Assembly: GCF_000967655.1 (NCBI RefSeq)
Contig: NZ_JXYA01000004.1
Span: forward strand, 1-64,000
DNA length: 64,000 nt
DNA from: Pseudoalteromonas rubra
GTDB taxonomy: Bacteria > Pseudomonadota > Gammaproteobacteria > Enterobacterales > Alteromonadaceae
Direction: 5' to 3'
Within the stretch, counting starts at the first letter, position 1. Each line of letters begins with the position of its first letter. This document shows, piece by piece, positions 1-7,550 of this stretch. Made by a program: the position numbers and the translations under genes. A model generated the notes under the pieces. The model worked only from the letters and a program-made list of their open reading frames with translations. It made no database searches and had not been told where the DNA came from.

Positions 1-2
1 TT

Positions 3-227
3 CAGTCCGGCGGCGGCACGATTGGCCCCCCCCTGAGTGGCCCCGCCAGTGCCGATTTTGACCTGAAAATAGAAAAGTGGTTAAACGGCGCCTGGCAACA
101 GGTTGCGATTTCTGAGTCGCCTTCTTCTGCAGAATCGATTAACTACAGTGCCGGGTCTGGCTATTACCGCTTTGTGGTGTATTCCTACTCCGGGGCTGGT
201 AGCTACACATTGCGTGTGAGTAAATAA
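3..227 (+). CDS. C-terminal fragment of a secreted protein with a pre-peptidase C-terminal (PPC) domain
   Basis: The frame is open from the window edge to TAA at 225-227 and gives about 74 residues. The pattern FDLKIEKW, SPSSAESINY, GYYRFVVYSYSGAGSYTLRV is the beta-sandwich signature of bacterial pre-peptidase C-terminal domains. These are usually appended to secreted subtilisin- or metallo-type proteases in marine gammaproteobacteria and often removed after secretion. The catalytic part lies upstream of the window, so the enzyme class cannot be decided. The short GSGGG/PP-like stretch at the visible start resembles a linker. A stem-loop follows 25 bases after the stop. Confidence 0.72.
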   Translation, partial: QSGGGTIGPPLSGPASADFDLKIEKWLNGAWQQVAISESPSSAESINYSAGSGYYRFVVYSYSGAGSYTLRVSK

Positions 228-251
228 TCGGCCACGCTAGTCGCAATTTTG

Positions 252-284
252 AGTGAGCGCACAGGCACAGTCTGTGCGCTCACT
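252..284 (+). terminator. Stem-loop after the PPC-domain gene
   Basis: A perfect 13-bp stem (252-264 with 272-284) encloses a 7-base loop. No clear T-run follows, so it may be a weak intrinsic terminator or a 3'-end stabilising hairpin. It sits between the stop at 227 and the TonB receptor start at 449. Confidence 0.55.
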
Positions 285-448
285 TACTCCAGATAGCCCG
301 CTATGGGTAAAAAAACACGCCAGTTTTGCTATGACTTTGAAATCTGCGACTATGATTAAAACAGCAATATGAGAATGCTGTGGGAGTGATACTCCAGGGA
401 CACATAGCACTTGAGCAAATTTACCGTTAGCAACAATAAGGTGAAATC

Positions 449-3085
449 ATGTGCAACTCCTCGCTCAGAGCCCAGTCTTTGCTATTGCGGACTCTGCCTT
501 TGTTACTCTGTCCGGTATTAGTCGTTGCCGAAACACCCACTAATGCACAAAGTAACGACCAAAGTGCCATCGAAACCATCACAGTAACGGGTTCACGGAT
601 CAAGCGCTCTATTCAGTCAGAGAGTGCCTCGCCCATTTCCAGCACGGAACTCAGTGATCTGACCGATATTGGCGCAAACAATGTCAGAGATCTGATTGAA
701 GTTTTGCCCTTTAATGCCGGATCGCAGAACAACTCGGATAACTTGTCGCAAAACTTTACCGCGGGCACCTCGAACGTCAACCTACGGGGGCTGGGCGTAT
801 CGTCAACCTTAGTGTTACTGAATGGGATCCGGCAGGTCACGTCGGCAGTGGTGACCGATCAGGGTGCAAGTTTTGTTGATACCGCCTCTCTGGTGCCCAC
901 CTTAGCTATCAAGCGAGTCGAAATATTAAAAGACGGTGCTTCCGCCATTTATGGTTCAGATGCCGTTGCCGGGGTGGTGAATTTTATTACCCGGGACGAC
1001 TTAGAGGGGAGCGAGCTGCAATACGAATATCGTACCCGCTGGAGTGATGGCGATCAGGAAGATACCAAAATTGACTTTGCCCATGGTGGCTATGTGGGTG
1101 ATACCGGACACATGCTGTTTGCAGTGAGTTTTCTTGAGCGCTCCAGTTTGTTGCTTGACGAAGTTGACTGGTTACAGCCCGCCACCAGTAGCTTTGGTAA
1201 CCCGGGTAGTTTTGTCATTCCCTCACGTGCGGATGAAAACAACCCCAATGGTTTAACTGTGGCAGATCCAAACTGTGTTGCTAATGGCGGGATATTCTCC
1301 GAAGGGAGCAACGGCAATTCGTTTTGCTTGTTTGATTTTGGCCCGCAAATTACCGCCGTGCCGAACGAAGACCGGCTGCAAGCCTATGCGCGCGCAACCT
1401 GGGACTGGAGCGATACCACACGCTTATGGGCTGAATTCGGCTACGCCAGAAACAAAATAACCCGGGAAGTGTCACCCAGTTTTCCGGTACTGAACGCCCC
1501 CAGTGTGCTGGCAAGTCACCCGGACAACCCCTATGGCGAGGACATTTTCTTTCGTGGCCGGCCTTACGGGGTCGGTAAACCAACCGAGATCAACTATTAC
1601 GACCATACGACTTCGCGCTTTGCCTTTGGCGGCGATGGTGAAATAACCGAAGGCATTTACTGGCAGTTTTCTTTTGTTGCGGCCGCGAACGACGCCATAC
1701 TGAACCCAAGAGACGTTATTACCGATAACTTTCAGGCCGCATTGCATGGTTTAGGGGGGATCAAATGCAGTGGCACCACAGTGGCCGAAGCCGGGCAAGG
1801 CGAGTGCTACTACTTTAACCCCTTTGATCCGCAGGACCCGGACAATGAGCTGCTCAGGGACTTTATCATCGGCGACTATTTGGGGGATGCCGAATCGGAA
1901 ATGCGGGTTTACGAGGCCGTGATCACCGGTGAGTCGTTGTTTGAAGTAGGCGGTGGTGATGTCGGCTACGCGCTCGGTTTTCAGTACCGCGATGAGTCCA
2001 TTAATAATGTCTATGACTCTTTTACCCAGCAAGACAGCTTTGCCTTTCTCATTGGTAATCAGAATTTTTACGGCGAGCGCGATGTAAAAGCCGTGTTCGC
2101 TGAGGTGCTGGTGCCGCTGACACTAGATTTAGAAATAGGCGCGGCATTGCGCTATGAGGATTATGGCGAGTTTGGTGGTGATACCACCAATCCTAAGGTG
2201 TCGTTTTTATGGCTGGCCAGCGAGCTGTTTTCATTTCGGGGCACTTACAGCACCTCATTCCGGGCACCGTCGGTTCATCAGTTACAGGGTGTACAGACTA
2301 ACTTTGCTAACATCACAGATCCGGAAGATGGCTCGACCACATTTGGTGGTAACCGAACCGTCGGCGACCCTAACCTGGTCCCGGAGACCTCACAGGCGGT
2401 GAATCTCGGCCTGTCTTTTTCTTTAGATGAACTCGCTGTGGACTTGGATTACTGGGATTTTTCGTTTGAAGACGTACTGACCCGCGAAAGTCATCAGGCG
2501 GTGGTCAACGCTAACCCTAACGATCCAAGCCGGGTGATCCGCACATCAGCCGGTACCATTTCGATTGTGAATACCAAATTCATCAACGCCGAAGCGATTG
2601 ATACGTCAGGGCTGGATATTAGCGCAACAACCATTTATCGCACTGATATGGGAGATTTCAGGCCACAACTAAAGGCCTCATATTTGCTGAGTTACGACCT
2701 TATGGATGCATCCGGCAACACTAGCGACGGGCTGGGCAAACTTAACCGTAACACGGTCGGTAATCCGGCTCCGCGGTTACGAGGTAGCATTGGCATGAAC
2801 TGGTCAGACGGCGAGCACAGTGCCAACATTTATCTTCGTCATGTTGCCAGCTATGAAAACGACGTCAGCGGCGAATCTATCAGCTCGTTCAATACCATTG
2901 ACCTGCAATACAGCATCAATCTGGGCGACCTGGTGAAGGAGGATTCAGAAACCCGACTTATCGCTGGTATCGTCAATGCTACCGATGAAGATCCGCCTTA
3001 TGTCAGTATTGCCGGTAGCTACGACCCCAGAACGGGCGACCCCCGCGGGCGTCGCGCTTATATCAAAGTACAGCTGAGCTTCTGA
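449..3085 (+). CDS. TonB-dependent outer-membrane receptor
   Basis: This 878-residue outer-membrane beta-barrel would import a nutrient with energy from TonB-ExbBD. An N-terminal signal peptide runs to about residue 28 (hydrophobic LLLRTLPLLLCPVLVVAE). The TonB-box/plug region follows with IETITVTGSRIKR, then a plug domain to about residue 180 (VEILKDGASAIYGSDAVAGVVNFITR) and a 22-strand-type barrel containing FRGTYSTSFRAPSVHQL. It ends in an aromatic residue (KVQLSF), as outer-membrane barrels do. Length and the RIKR-type start resemble the large TBDRs of Alteromonadales used for oligosaccharides or peptides rather than classical siderophore receptors, but no substrate can be read. AAGG precedes ATG 449. 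The next gene begins 92 bases downstream on the same strand. Confidence 0.9.
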   Translation: MCNSSLRAQSLLLRTLPLLLCPVLVVAETPTNAQSNDQSAIETITVTGSRIKRSIQSESASPISSTELSDLTDIGANNVRDLIEVLPFNAGSQNNSDNLSQNFTAGTSNVNLRGLGVSSTLVLLNGIRQVTSAVVTDQGASFVDTASLVPTLAIKRVEILKDGASAIYGSDAVAGVVNFITRDDLEGSELQYEYRTRWSDGDQEDTKIDFAHGGYVGDTGHMLFAVSFLERSSLLLDEVDWLQPATSSFGNPGSFVIPSRADENNPNGLTVADPNCVANGGIFSEGSNGNSFCLFDFGPQITAVPNEDRLQAYARATWDWSDTTRLWAEFGYARNKITREVSPSFPVLNAPSVLASHPDNPYGEDIFFRGRPYGVGKPTEINYYDHTTSRFAFGGDGEITEGIYWQFSFVAAANDAILNPRDVITDNFQAALHGLGGIKCSGTTVAEAGQGECYYFNPFDPQDPDNELLRDFIIGDYLGDAESEMRVYEAVITGESLFEVGGGDVGYALGFQYRDESINNVYDSFTQQDSFAFLIGNQNFYGERDVKAVFAEVLVPLTLDLEIGAALRYEDYGEFGGDTTNPKVSFLWLASELFSFRGTYSTSFRAPSVHQLQGVQTNFANITDPEDGSTTFGGNRTVGDPNLVPETSQAVNLGLSFSLDELAVDLDYWDFSFEDVLTRESHQAVVNANPNDPSRVIRTSAGTISIVNTKFINAEAIDTSGLDISATTIYRTDMGDFRPQLKASYLLSYDLMDASGNTSDGLGKLNRNTVGNPAPRLRGSIGMNWSDGEHSANIYLRHVASYENDVSGESISSFNTIDLQYSINLGDLVKEDSETRLIAGIVNATDEDPPYVSIAGSYDPRTGDPRGRRAYIKVQLSF

Positions 3086-3177
3086 TATATGACGGGCTTT
3101 ATGTGGCGTGCTCATTGTGTTTCCGATTGTGCAAAAACCTTTGCCCAATCTCAGAGCAGGCTAACTGGTGAAGCGCC

Positions 3178-4002
3178 ATGACGGTTTGGCGCGCTTTGTT
3201 GCTTGGACTAGTGGTGATATGCCTGTTGGGCGCCAGCGCGCCCGAGCAACGGGTTATCAGGCTGGTTACGCTTGAATATCCCCCTTATGAGTTTCAGGGT
3301 AAAAATGGTCCCAGTGGCATTGCGGTGGAGTTGGTGCGCGAGGTATTCAGGCGCATGGAGCAGCCCTACAGCATCGATATTCTTCCCTGGGGCAGAGCGA
3401 TTAGAGAAGTTGAAACCGGACGCTACGATGGTATTTTCACCATTTATAAAACCCCGCAGAGACTGGCATTTTTGGATTACTCGGATGAGATGCTGATAGA
3501 GCAGTCGATTGCGTTGTTCACGCTGAGAAAAAACAATATTCACTTTGACGGTCGACTTAACTCACTGGCGCCTTATCGGGTTGGGGTTATGCATAAAGTG
3601 AGCTATGGCAAAGAAATCGACATGGCGCTAAAAAGAGGCGTGTTTGAAAATGTCGTGACGACAGATACGGGCCGACGGAGCTTTGAGTTGCTGCTTGCAG
3701 ACAGAGTGGAAGTGGTGGTGATCAACCGACTGGGTGCCCTTGAGATCATTAAGCAGCTTGGCATAGAAGACTTGGTTGCCGAGGTACCCAGCTACCGCTA
3801 TGAGATCCCCAGTTATATTGCGTTTTCTAAGGTCCGCGCGCTGGATAAAACCCGGCTGGAGGTAGAACAGGCGCTGCGGGAAATAAAAAAAGACGGTACC
3901 TATGACAAAATACTGCAAGAGTATCTCAAGCACTATAACAAGGAGCAGTCCATATACGACACGTCGCCACAAACTGGTAAAGCGGTTGAAGAGCGCTCTT
4001 AA
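3178..4002 (+). CDS. Periplasmic solute-binding protein, family 3 (SBP_bac_3)
   Basis: This 274-residue exported protein belongs to the extracellular solute-binding family 3, whose members bind amino acids and similar small polar ligands. It has an N-terminal hydrophobic segment (RALLLGLVVICLLGASA) and the typical opening IRLVTLEYPPYEF, followed by GIAVELVREVFRRM and GRYDGIFTIYKT. The C-terminal lobe ends with a REIKKDGTYDKILQEYL helix, also characteristic. No permease or ATPase gene is adjacent. The chemoreceptor 27 bases downstream instead suggests a sensing or signalling role. The ribosome-binding site before ATG 3178 is weak. A stand-alone sensory binding protein and a scavenging protein for a distant transporter are both possible. 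Confidence 0.82.
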   Translation: MTVWRALLLGLVVICLLGASAPEQRVIRLVTLEYPPYEFQGKNGPSGIAVELVREVFRRMEQPYSIDILPWGRAIREVETGRYDGIFTIYKTPQRLAFLDYSDEMLIEQSIALFTLRKNNIHFDGRLNSLAPYRVGVMHKVSYGKEIDMALKRGVFENVVTTDTGRRSFELLLADRVEVVVINRLGALEIIKQLGIEDLVAEVPSYRYEIPSYIAFSKVRALDKTRLEVEQALREIKKDGTYDKILQEYLKHYNKEQSIYDTSPQTGKAVEERS

Positions 4003-4029
4003 AGCTGCGCAACAAAGAGGCTGAGTAAC

Positions 4030-5694
4030 ATGAAACTCAAAATAAAGTCCAGACTGATATTGTTGTCACTGATCCCCGTGATCATCATTTCCTCTGTGGT
4101 GACCCTAATCACCTATCTGGAAGCGAAAAAACTCAATGAGGTGCAGGTTGAGTTAAGCCGTAAAGAAATGATGCGGATGAAGCGTGTGGAACTAAAAGCG
4201 TATCTGGAAATTGCCAAAACAGCTCTGACGCCCTTAATGCAGGGAGACCATCCCCAGTCAGAGGCCATTGCCTTGCTGAAGAACATCAAATTTAGCAAAA
4301 CCGGCTATCTGTTTGGCTTTAAGCCAGACGGGACACGCGTCATGCAGGGGGACAGCGACCAGGGCATAGGCAAAAACTTTATTGATTTGCAGGATAAGCG
4401 GGGAAATTATCTGGTTCGGGATATCATTTCTTCGGCGCAAACGGGGGATGGCTATTCGGTTTATTACTTTCCTAAACTGGGCCAGAGCGAGCCTTTACCT
4501 AAGCTGGCATACAGCATCTATTTACCCAAATGGGACCTCATAGTGGGCACCGGGTTTTATACCGATGATGTCGATGCCCTGGTGAAGTCCATGCGGGACA
4601 AAAATGAAGTCCAACTCTATGAGAGCATCGCCAATATTTTGCTCTTTACTGTGGTGGTGTCCATCGGAGTGGCCGGGCTTGGCCTTATTATCAGTAAAAG
4701 CATCACAGTGCCTTTGTCTAAATTTGAGGACACCATTCATATTTATGCCGCCAGAGACGCCGACTTAACGGTACGCATTCCGGATTTTACCGTGCCTGAG
4801 TTCGACAGCCTGAGTCGGGATTTTAATATTTTCCTTGGCCAGCTGCATGAGTTGATAAAGAAAGTGGCCAAACTCACCAACGAGGTGGTCGATGAAACCC
4901 GACAGATCTCGGGGGCCTCTGGTAATATCAATTCAATCTTGTTGCGCCAGCAAACCGAAACCGAATTGATCGCCACGGCGATGACACAGCTGACGGCCTC
5001 TGCGGAAGAAATTTCCCGCAATGCTAATGAGGCCGCGACTGCCGCTAAAAATGCCGATAACAGTGCAAATGATACCCGCCACTCTGTTGATGAAGCGATG
5101 AACTCAGTGAATACGCTGGCTGAGAAGCTGGATGAGGCGAGCAGTGTGATTTTAAAACTGGAGGGGGATGTTCAGGGGATCTCCGGCTCTTTATCCATTA
5201 TTCAGGAAATTGCCGAGCAAACGAATCTGCTGGCTTTGAATGCGGCTATTGAAGCGGCCCGGGCAGGCGAGCAGGGCAGAGGTTTTGCGGTGGTCGCCGA
5301 CGAAGTCAGGGAGCTGGCAACGCGCACGCAAAAAAGTGCCTCTCAGATCCTGGGCGTGATCAACACGCTGACCGACGGTTCAAAAGAGGCCGTACGTGCC
5401 ATGGAATCAAGCAAAAGCTACAGCGCCATTACGGTCGATAAGGCAGCCTCGGCGGCCGAGTCTCTGACGCAAATCGTCCAGTTCATCAATGAAATTTTGA
5501 GCGTGAATGAGCATATTGCCGATGCGACCAAGGAGCAAAACATTGTTGACAAAGAAATTTCCGAGCGCACCGATTCTATCTCACAGCAAAGCAAGGAGTC
5601 GGTGTCGATTGGTACAGAGAACTTAAGTGTCAGTAATAATCTGAGTGAAAAGGCCGGGGAGCTGGCGGCCATCGTGAATCGTTTCAAGATTTAA
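4030..5694 (+). CDS. Methyl-accepting chemotaxis protein with single Cache domain
   Basis: This is a 554-residue inner-membrane chemoreceptor. TM1 lies at about residues 8-29. A periplasmic sCache_2-type sensor follows ([37 protein letters not shown]), with TM2 at about 203-225 and a HAMP-like linker. The cytoplasmic coiled coil has the invariant hairpin tip: [20 protein letters not shown] followed by [15 protein letters not shown] at about residues 396-430. It would signal through CheW/CheA to the flagellar motor. The sCache_2 class often senses small carboxylates, but the ligand is not readable here. It lies directly after a solute-binding protein gene, so sensing of a protein-bound ligand is conceivable. 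No C-terminal CheR-docking pentapeptide is seen. Confidence 0.92.
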   Translation: MKLKIKSRLILLSLIPVIIISSVVTLITYLEAKKLNEVQVELSRKEMMRMKRVELKAYLEIAKTALTPLMQGDHPQSEAIALLKNIKFSKTGYLFGFKPDGTRVMQGDSDQGIGKNFIDLQDKRGNYLVRDIISSAQTGDGYSVYYFPKLGQSEPLPKLAYSIYLPKWDLIVGTGFYTDDVDALVKSMRDKNEVQLYESIANILLFTVVVSIGVAGLGLIISKSITVPLSKFEDTIHIYAARDADLTVRIPDFTVPEFDSLSRDFNIFLGQLHELIKKVAKLTNEVVDETRQISGASGNINSILLRQQTETELIATAMTQLTASAEEISRNANEAATAAKNADNSANDTRHSVDEAMNSVNTLAEKLDEASSVILKLEGDVQGISGSLSIIQEIAEQTNLLALNAAIEAARAGEQGRGFAVVADEVRELATRTQKSASQILGVINTLTDGSKEAVRAMESSKSYSAITVDKAASAAESLTQIVQFINEILSVNEHIADATKEQNIVDKEISERTDSISQQSKESVSIGTENLSVSNNLSEKAGELAAIVNRFKI

Positions 5695-5741
5695 TTAGGA
5701 GCAAAGTGAATGCCACAGCATCGGTTAGGAAAGCGTGAGTC

Positions 5742-6959
5742 ATGCTAAAGAAATTTAAAAACCTGGGACCTGGCGTTATTGTGACCGCTGCCTTCATCGG
5801 CCCGGGCACGATCACCGCCTGCACACTGGCTGGTGCTCAGTTCGGGTATGCGCTGTTATGGGCGCTGGTGTTTGCAACCCTGGCGACCATTATTTTACAG
5901 GAAATGTCGGCGCGGGTAGGGATAGTCACACAGCAAGGGCTTGGCGCTGTGATCCATCAGTCCTTGCAGGACTCTGTGTGGAAATGGCCATTATTTGCTC
6001 TGATCATTGTGGCCATTTGTATTGGCAATGCGGCCTATGAGGCGGGCAATTTGGTGGGCGCCGCGCTGGGCATTGAGGCGATCACCACGCCAGGAAAATG
6101 GGTTTTTCGCGGTTCAATCATTGCGCTTACTGCTCTGGGCGCGGTGATTTTAATTCTCGGAACCTATAAGCAAATTGAGCGCATTCTGATAGCCCTGGTG
6201 TCTGTCATGGCGCTGGCATTTGTTGTCACCTTTTTTCTGGTCGACCCGGATTTGACAGCCCTGCTTAAAGGGATGGTGACACCTCAATTGCCTGAAGGCT
6301 CTTTGCTGACAGTCATTGCTTTGATTGGCACAACCGTGGTGCCTTATAACTTGTTTTTGCATGCCTCGGCGGCAAAGGCACATTGGTCTGAGCCAGATGA
6401 TATTCCGCAGGCACGCGCAGACACCGCAATTTCCATTGGCCTGGGCGGCCTTATCGCCATTTTGGTGACCTCTACGGCGGCGGCAAGTATCTTTACACTG
6501 GGGTTGAGCGTGAATAATGCCGTTGACATGGCCAAGGTATTTGAGCCCTTATTTGGTAGCTTGTCTAAATATCTGCTGGGTATAGGGTTGTTTGCCGCGG
6601 GTCTGAGCAGTGTGATCACCGCACCGCTGGCCACCAGTTATGTGGTGACAGAGTTATTACAGCTGGACACCGAAGTGGATGCCAGGCCGTTTCGCTTTAT
6701 CAGCGTCACCATTATTGTGATTGGGGCGGTGTTATCTATGGCCAATATTAAGCCGATAGAAATTATCTTGCTGGCCCAGTTTGCCAATGGCCTGCTGTTG
6801 CCTATTATCGCCGGTTTTCTGCTCTATGTAATGAACAATAAACGCATGCTGGGCAAATACTCGAATACGGTGGTGTCCAATATTTTGGGCTTTTCTGTGC
6901 TTATTTTAACCGCCATGCTGGGGATCCGCCTGATAGCCAAATCTCTGGGCTGGCTTTGA
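5742..6959 (+). CDS. NRAMP-superfamily (SLC11-like) transporter with non-canonical metal-site motifs
   Basis: This 405-residue polytopic membrane protein has about 11 hydrophobic segments. The overall pattern is that of the SLC11/NRAMP carriers: LGPGVIVTAAFIGPGT in TM1, then LQEMSARVGIVT, and TM6 with TTVVPYNLFLHASAAK. Classical NRAMP Mn/Fe transporters carry Asp-Pro-Gly-Asn in TM1 and a Met-Pro-His in TM6. Here the TM1 motif reads Gly-Pro-Gly-Thr and the TM6 motif Val-Pro-Tyr. Both ion-coordinating side chains of TM1 and the soft-metal methionine are therefore replaced. It belongs to a divergent bacterial branch whose substrate may not be Mn2+ or Fe2+. It starts 47 bases after the chemoreceptor stop, and a hairpin follows at 6992. 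Confidence 0.85.
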   Translation: MLKKFKNLGPGVIVTAAFIGPGTITACTLAGAQFGYALLWALVFATLATIILQEMSARVGIVTQQGLGAVIHQSLQDSVWKWPLFALIIVAICIGNAAYEAGNLVGAALGIEAITTPGKWVFRGSIIALTALGAVILILGTYKQIERILIALVSVMALAFVVTFFLVDPDLTALLKGMVTPQLPEGSLLTVIALIGTTVVPYNLFLHASAAKAHWSEPDDIPQARADTAISIGLGGLIAILVTSTAAASIFTLGLSVNNAVDMAKVFEPLFGSLSKYLLGIGLFAAGLSSVITAPLATSYVVTELLQLDTEVDARPFRFISVTIIVIGAVLSMANIKPIEIILLAQFANGLLLPIIAGFLLYVMNNKRMLGKYSNTVVSNILGFSVLILTAMLGIRLIAKSLGWL

Positions 6960-6991
6960 TGTGCTACAAAAATATCTGAAGGGGTAGTAAA

Positions 6992-7018
6992 AGCTGAAGC
7001 ACTTGACTTGCTTCAGCT
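6992..7018 (-). terminator. Stem-loop terminator between convergent genes
   Basis: A perfect 10-bp stem (6992-7001 with 7009-7018) has a 7-base loop. Read on the minus strand it is followed by a short T-run (TTTTAC), so it best serves the 78-residue membrane protein gene ending at 7039. It may also stop transcription from the NRAMP-like gene. Confidence 0.65.
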
Positions 7019-7038
7019 CAATCTAGCTTGCGTTGATA

Positions 7039-7275
7039 TTAGCTCGGGTTACCCGTGTTCTTGGCCTTCCTTGAATGAAATATGGCCAGGGCAATATACA
7101 CACAGGTTGCATAGATATTGATAAATGGCACAAAGGCAACGAGGACTGCAACGGCTTTGCTGTATTGATATTTATAAGCAACCAGTAAGTTGATACCCAA
7201 ACACAGGCATAACTGCAGGGCAAGCACAGTGGGAGCTAACGGCAGGTCGCCATTTCTTAGCATCTCTAACATCAT
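7039..7275 (-). CDS. Small two-helix membrane protein, unknown function
   Basis: This 78-residue protein has two predicted membrane segments: about residues 14-34 (APTVLALQLCLCLGINLLVAY) and 41-66 (AVAVLVAFVPFINIYATCVYIAL). They are joined by a short YKYQYSK loop and followed by a basic tail. I recognise no family. The start at 7275 is supported by an AAGGA sequence about eight bases upstream on the minus strand. A second ATG follows immediately (MM), so the exact start could be one codon later. It is flanked downstream by a terminator-like hairpin and appears monocistronic. Confidence 0.6.
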   Translation of the reverse strand: MMLEMLRNGDLPLAPTVLALQLCLCLGINLLVAYKYQYSKAVAVLVAFVPFINIYATCVYIALAIFHSRKAKNTGNPS

Positions 7276-7345
7276 TTAAGTCCTTTTTATTGTGAAATAC
7301 TCCGTGTACAGGCTAGTTGTCGTTTCATCGATTGTAAAGGAGGCT

Positions 7346-7378
7346 CCTTTTGGGCCCGGCTCAGTCAGGCCCAAAAGG
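7346..7378 (-). terminator. Stem-loop after the S41 peptidase remnant
   Basis: A perfect 11-bp stem (7346-7356 with 7368-7378) has an 11-base loop. It lies about 30 bases past the TAA of the minus-strand S41 fragment and is probably that gene's original terminator. There is no T-run beyond the Ts inside the stem. Confidence 0.5.
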
Positions 7379-7408
7379 TACAGTGCGCAGTGAGTTTATG
7401 ATGGTAAA

Positions 7409-7550
7409 TTATTTTAACTGAGCTTTTAAATAATCGACGGCGGCTTCTAACTGGTTATCTCTTTGCGCTTTGATGCTTTCAATGGTTCTGGGCACCCAGA
7501 TATCAATTTCAACCCCTGCGTTGATCAAAGGAGCGCCGTTAAACCCGCCT
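7409..7550 (-). pseudogene. 3' remnant of an S41-family (tricorn/CTP-like) peptidase gene
   Basis: On the minus strand, a frame ending at TAA 7409-7411 encodes GGFNGAPLINAGVEIDIWVP followed by RTIESIKAQRDNQLEAAVDYLKAQLK. This matches the usual C-terminal end of S41 peptidases (G-V-x-x-D-I-x-V ... D-x-Q-L-E-A-A-V-x-Y-L). There is no start codon. The frame closes at a TGA about 25 bases inside the 3' end of the CadC-like gene. Everything upstream is that intact regulator, so the catalytic part of the peptidase gene is gone. This is a deletion or recombination scar, not a functional gene. Confidence 0.6.

Noticed and set aside
449..3085. TonB receptor as the uptake receptor of the cluster's lipopeptide or of a siderophore
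   Set aside because: It lies about 16 kb from the synthetases, beyond many unrelated genes, and its sequence shows no siderophore-specific feature.
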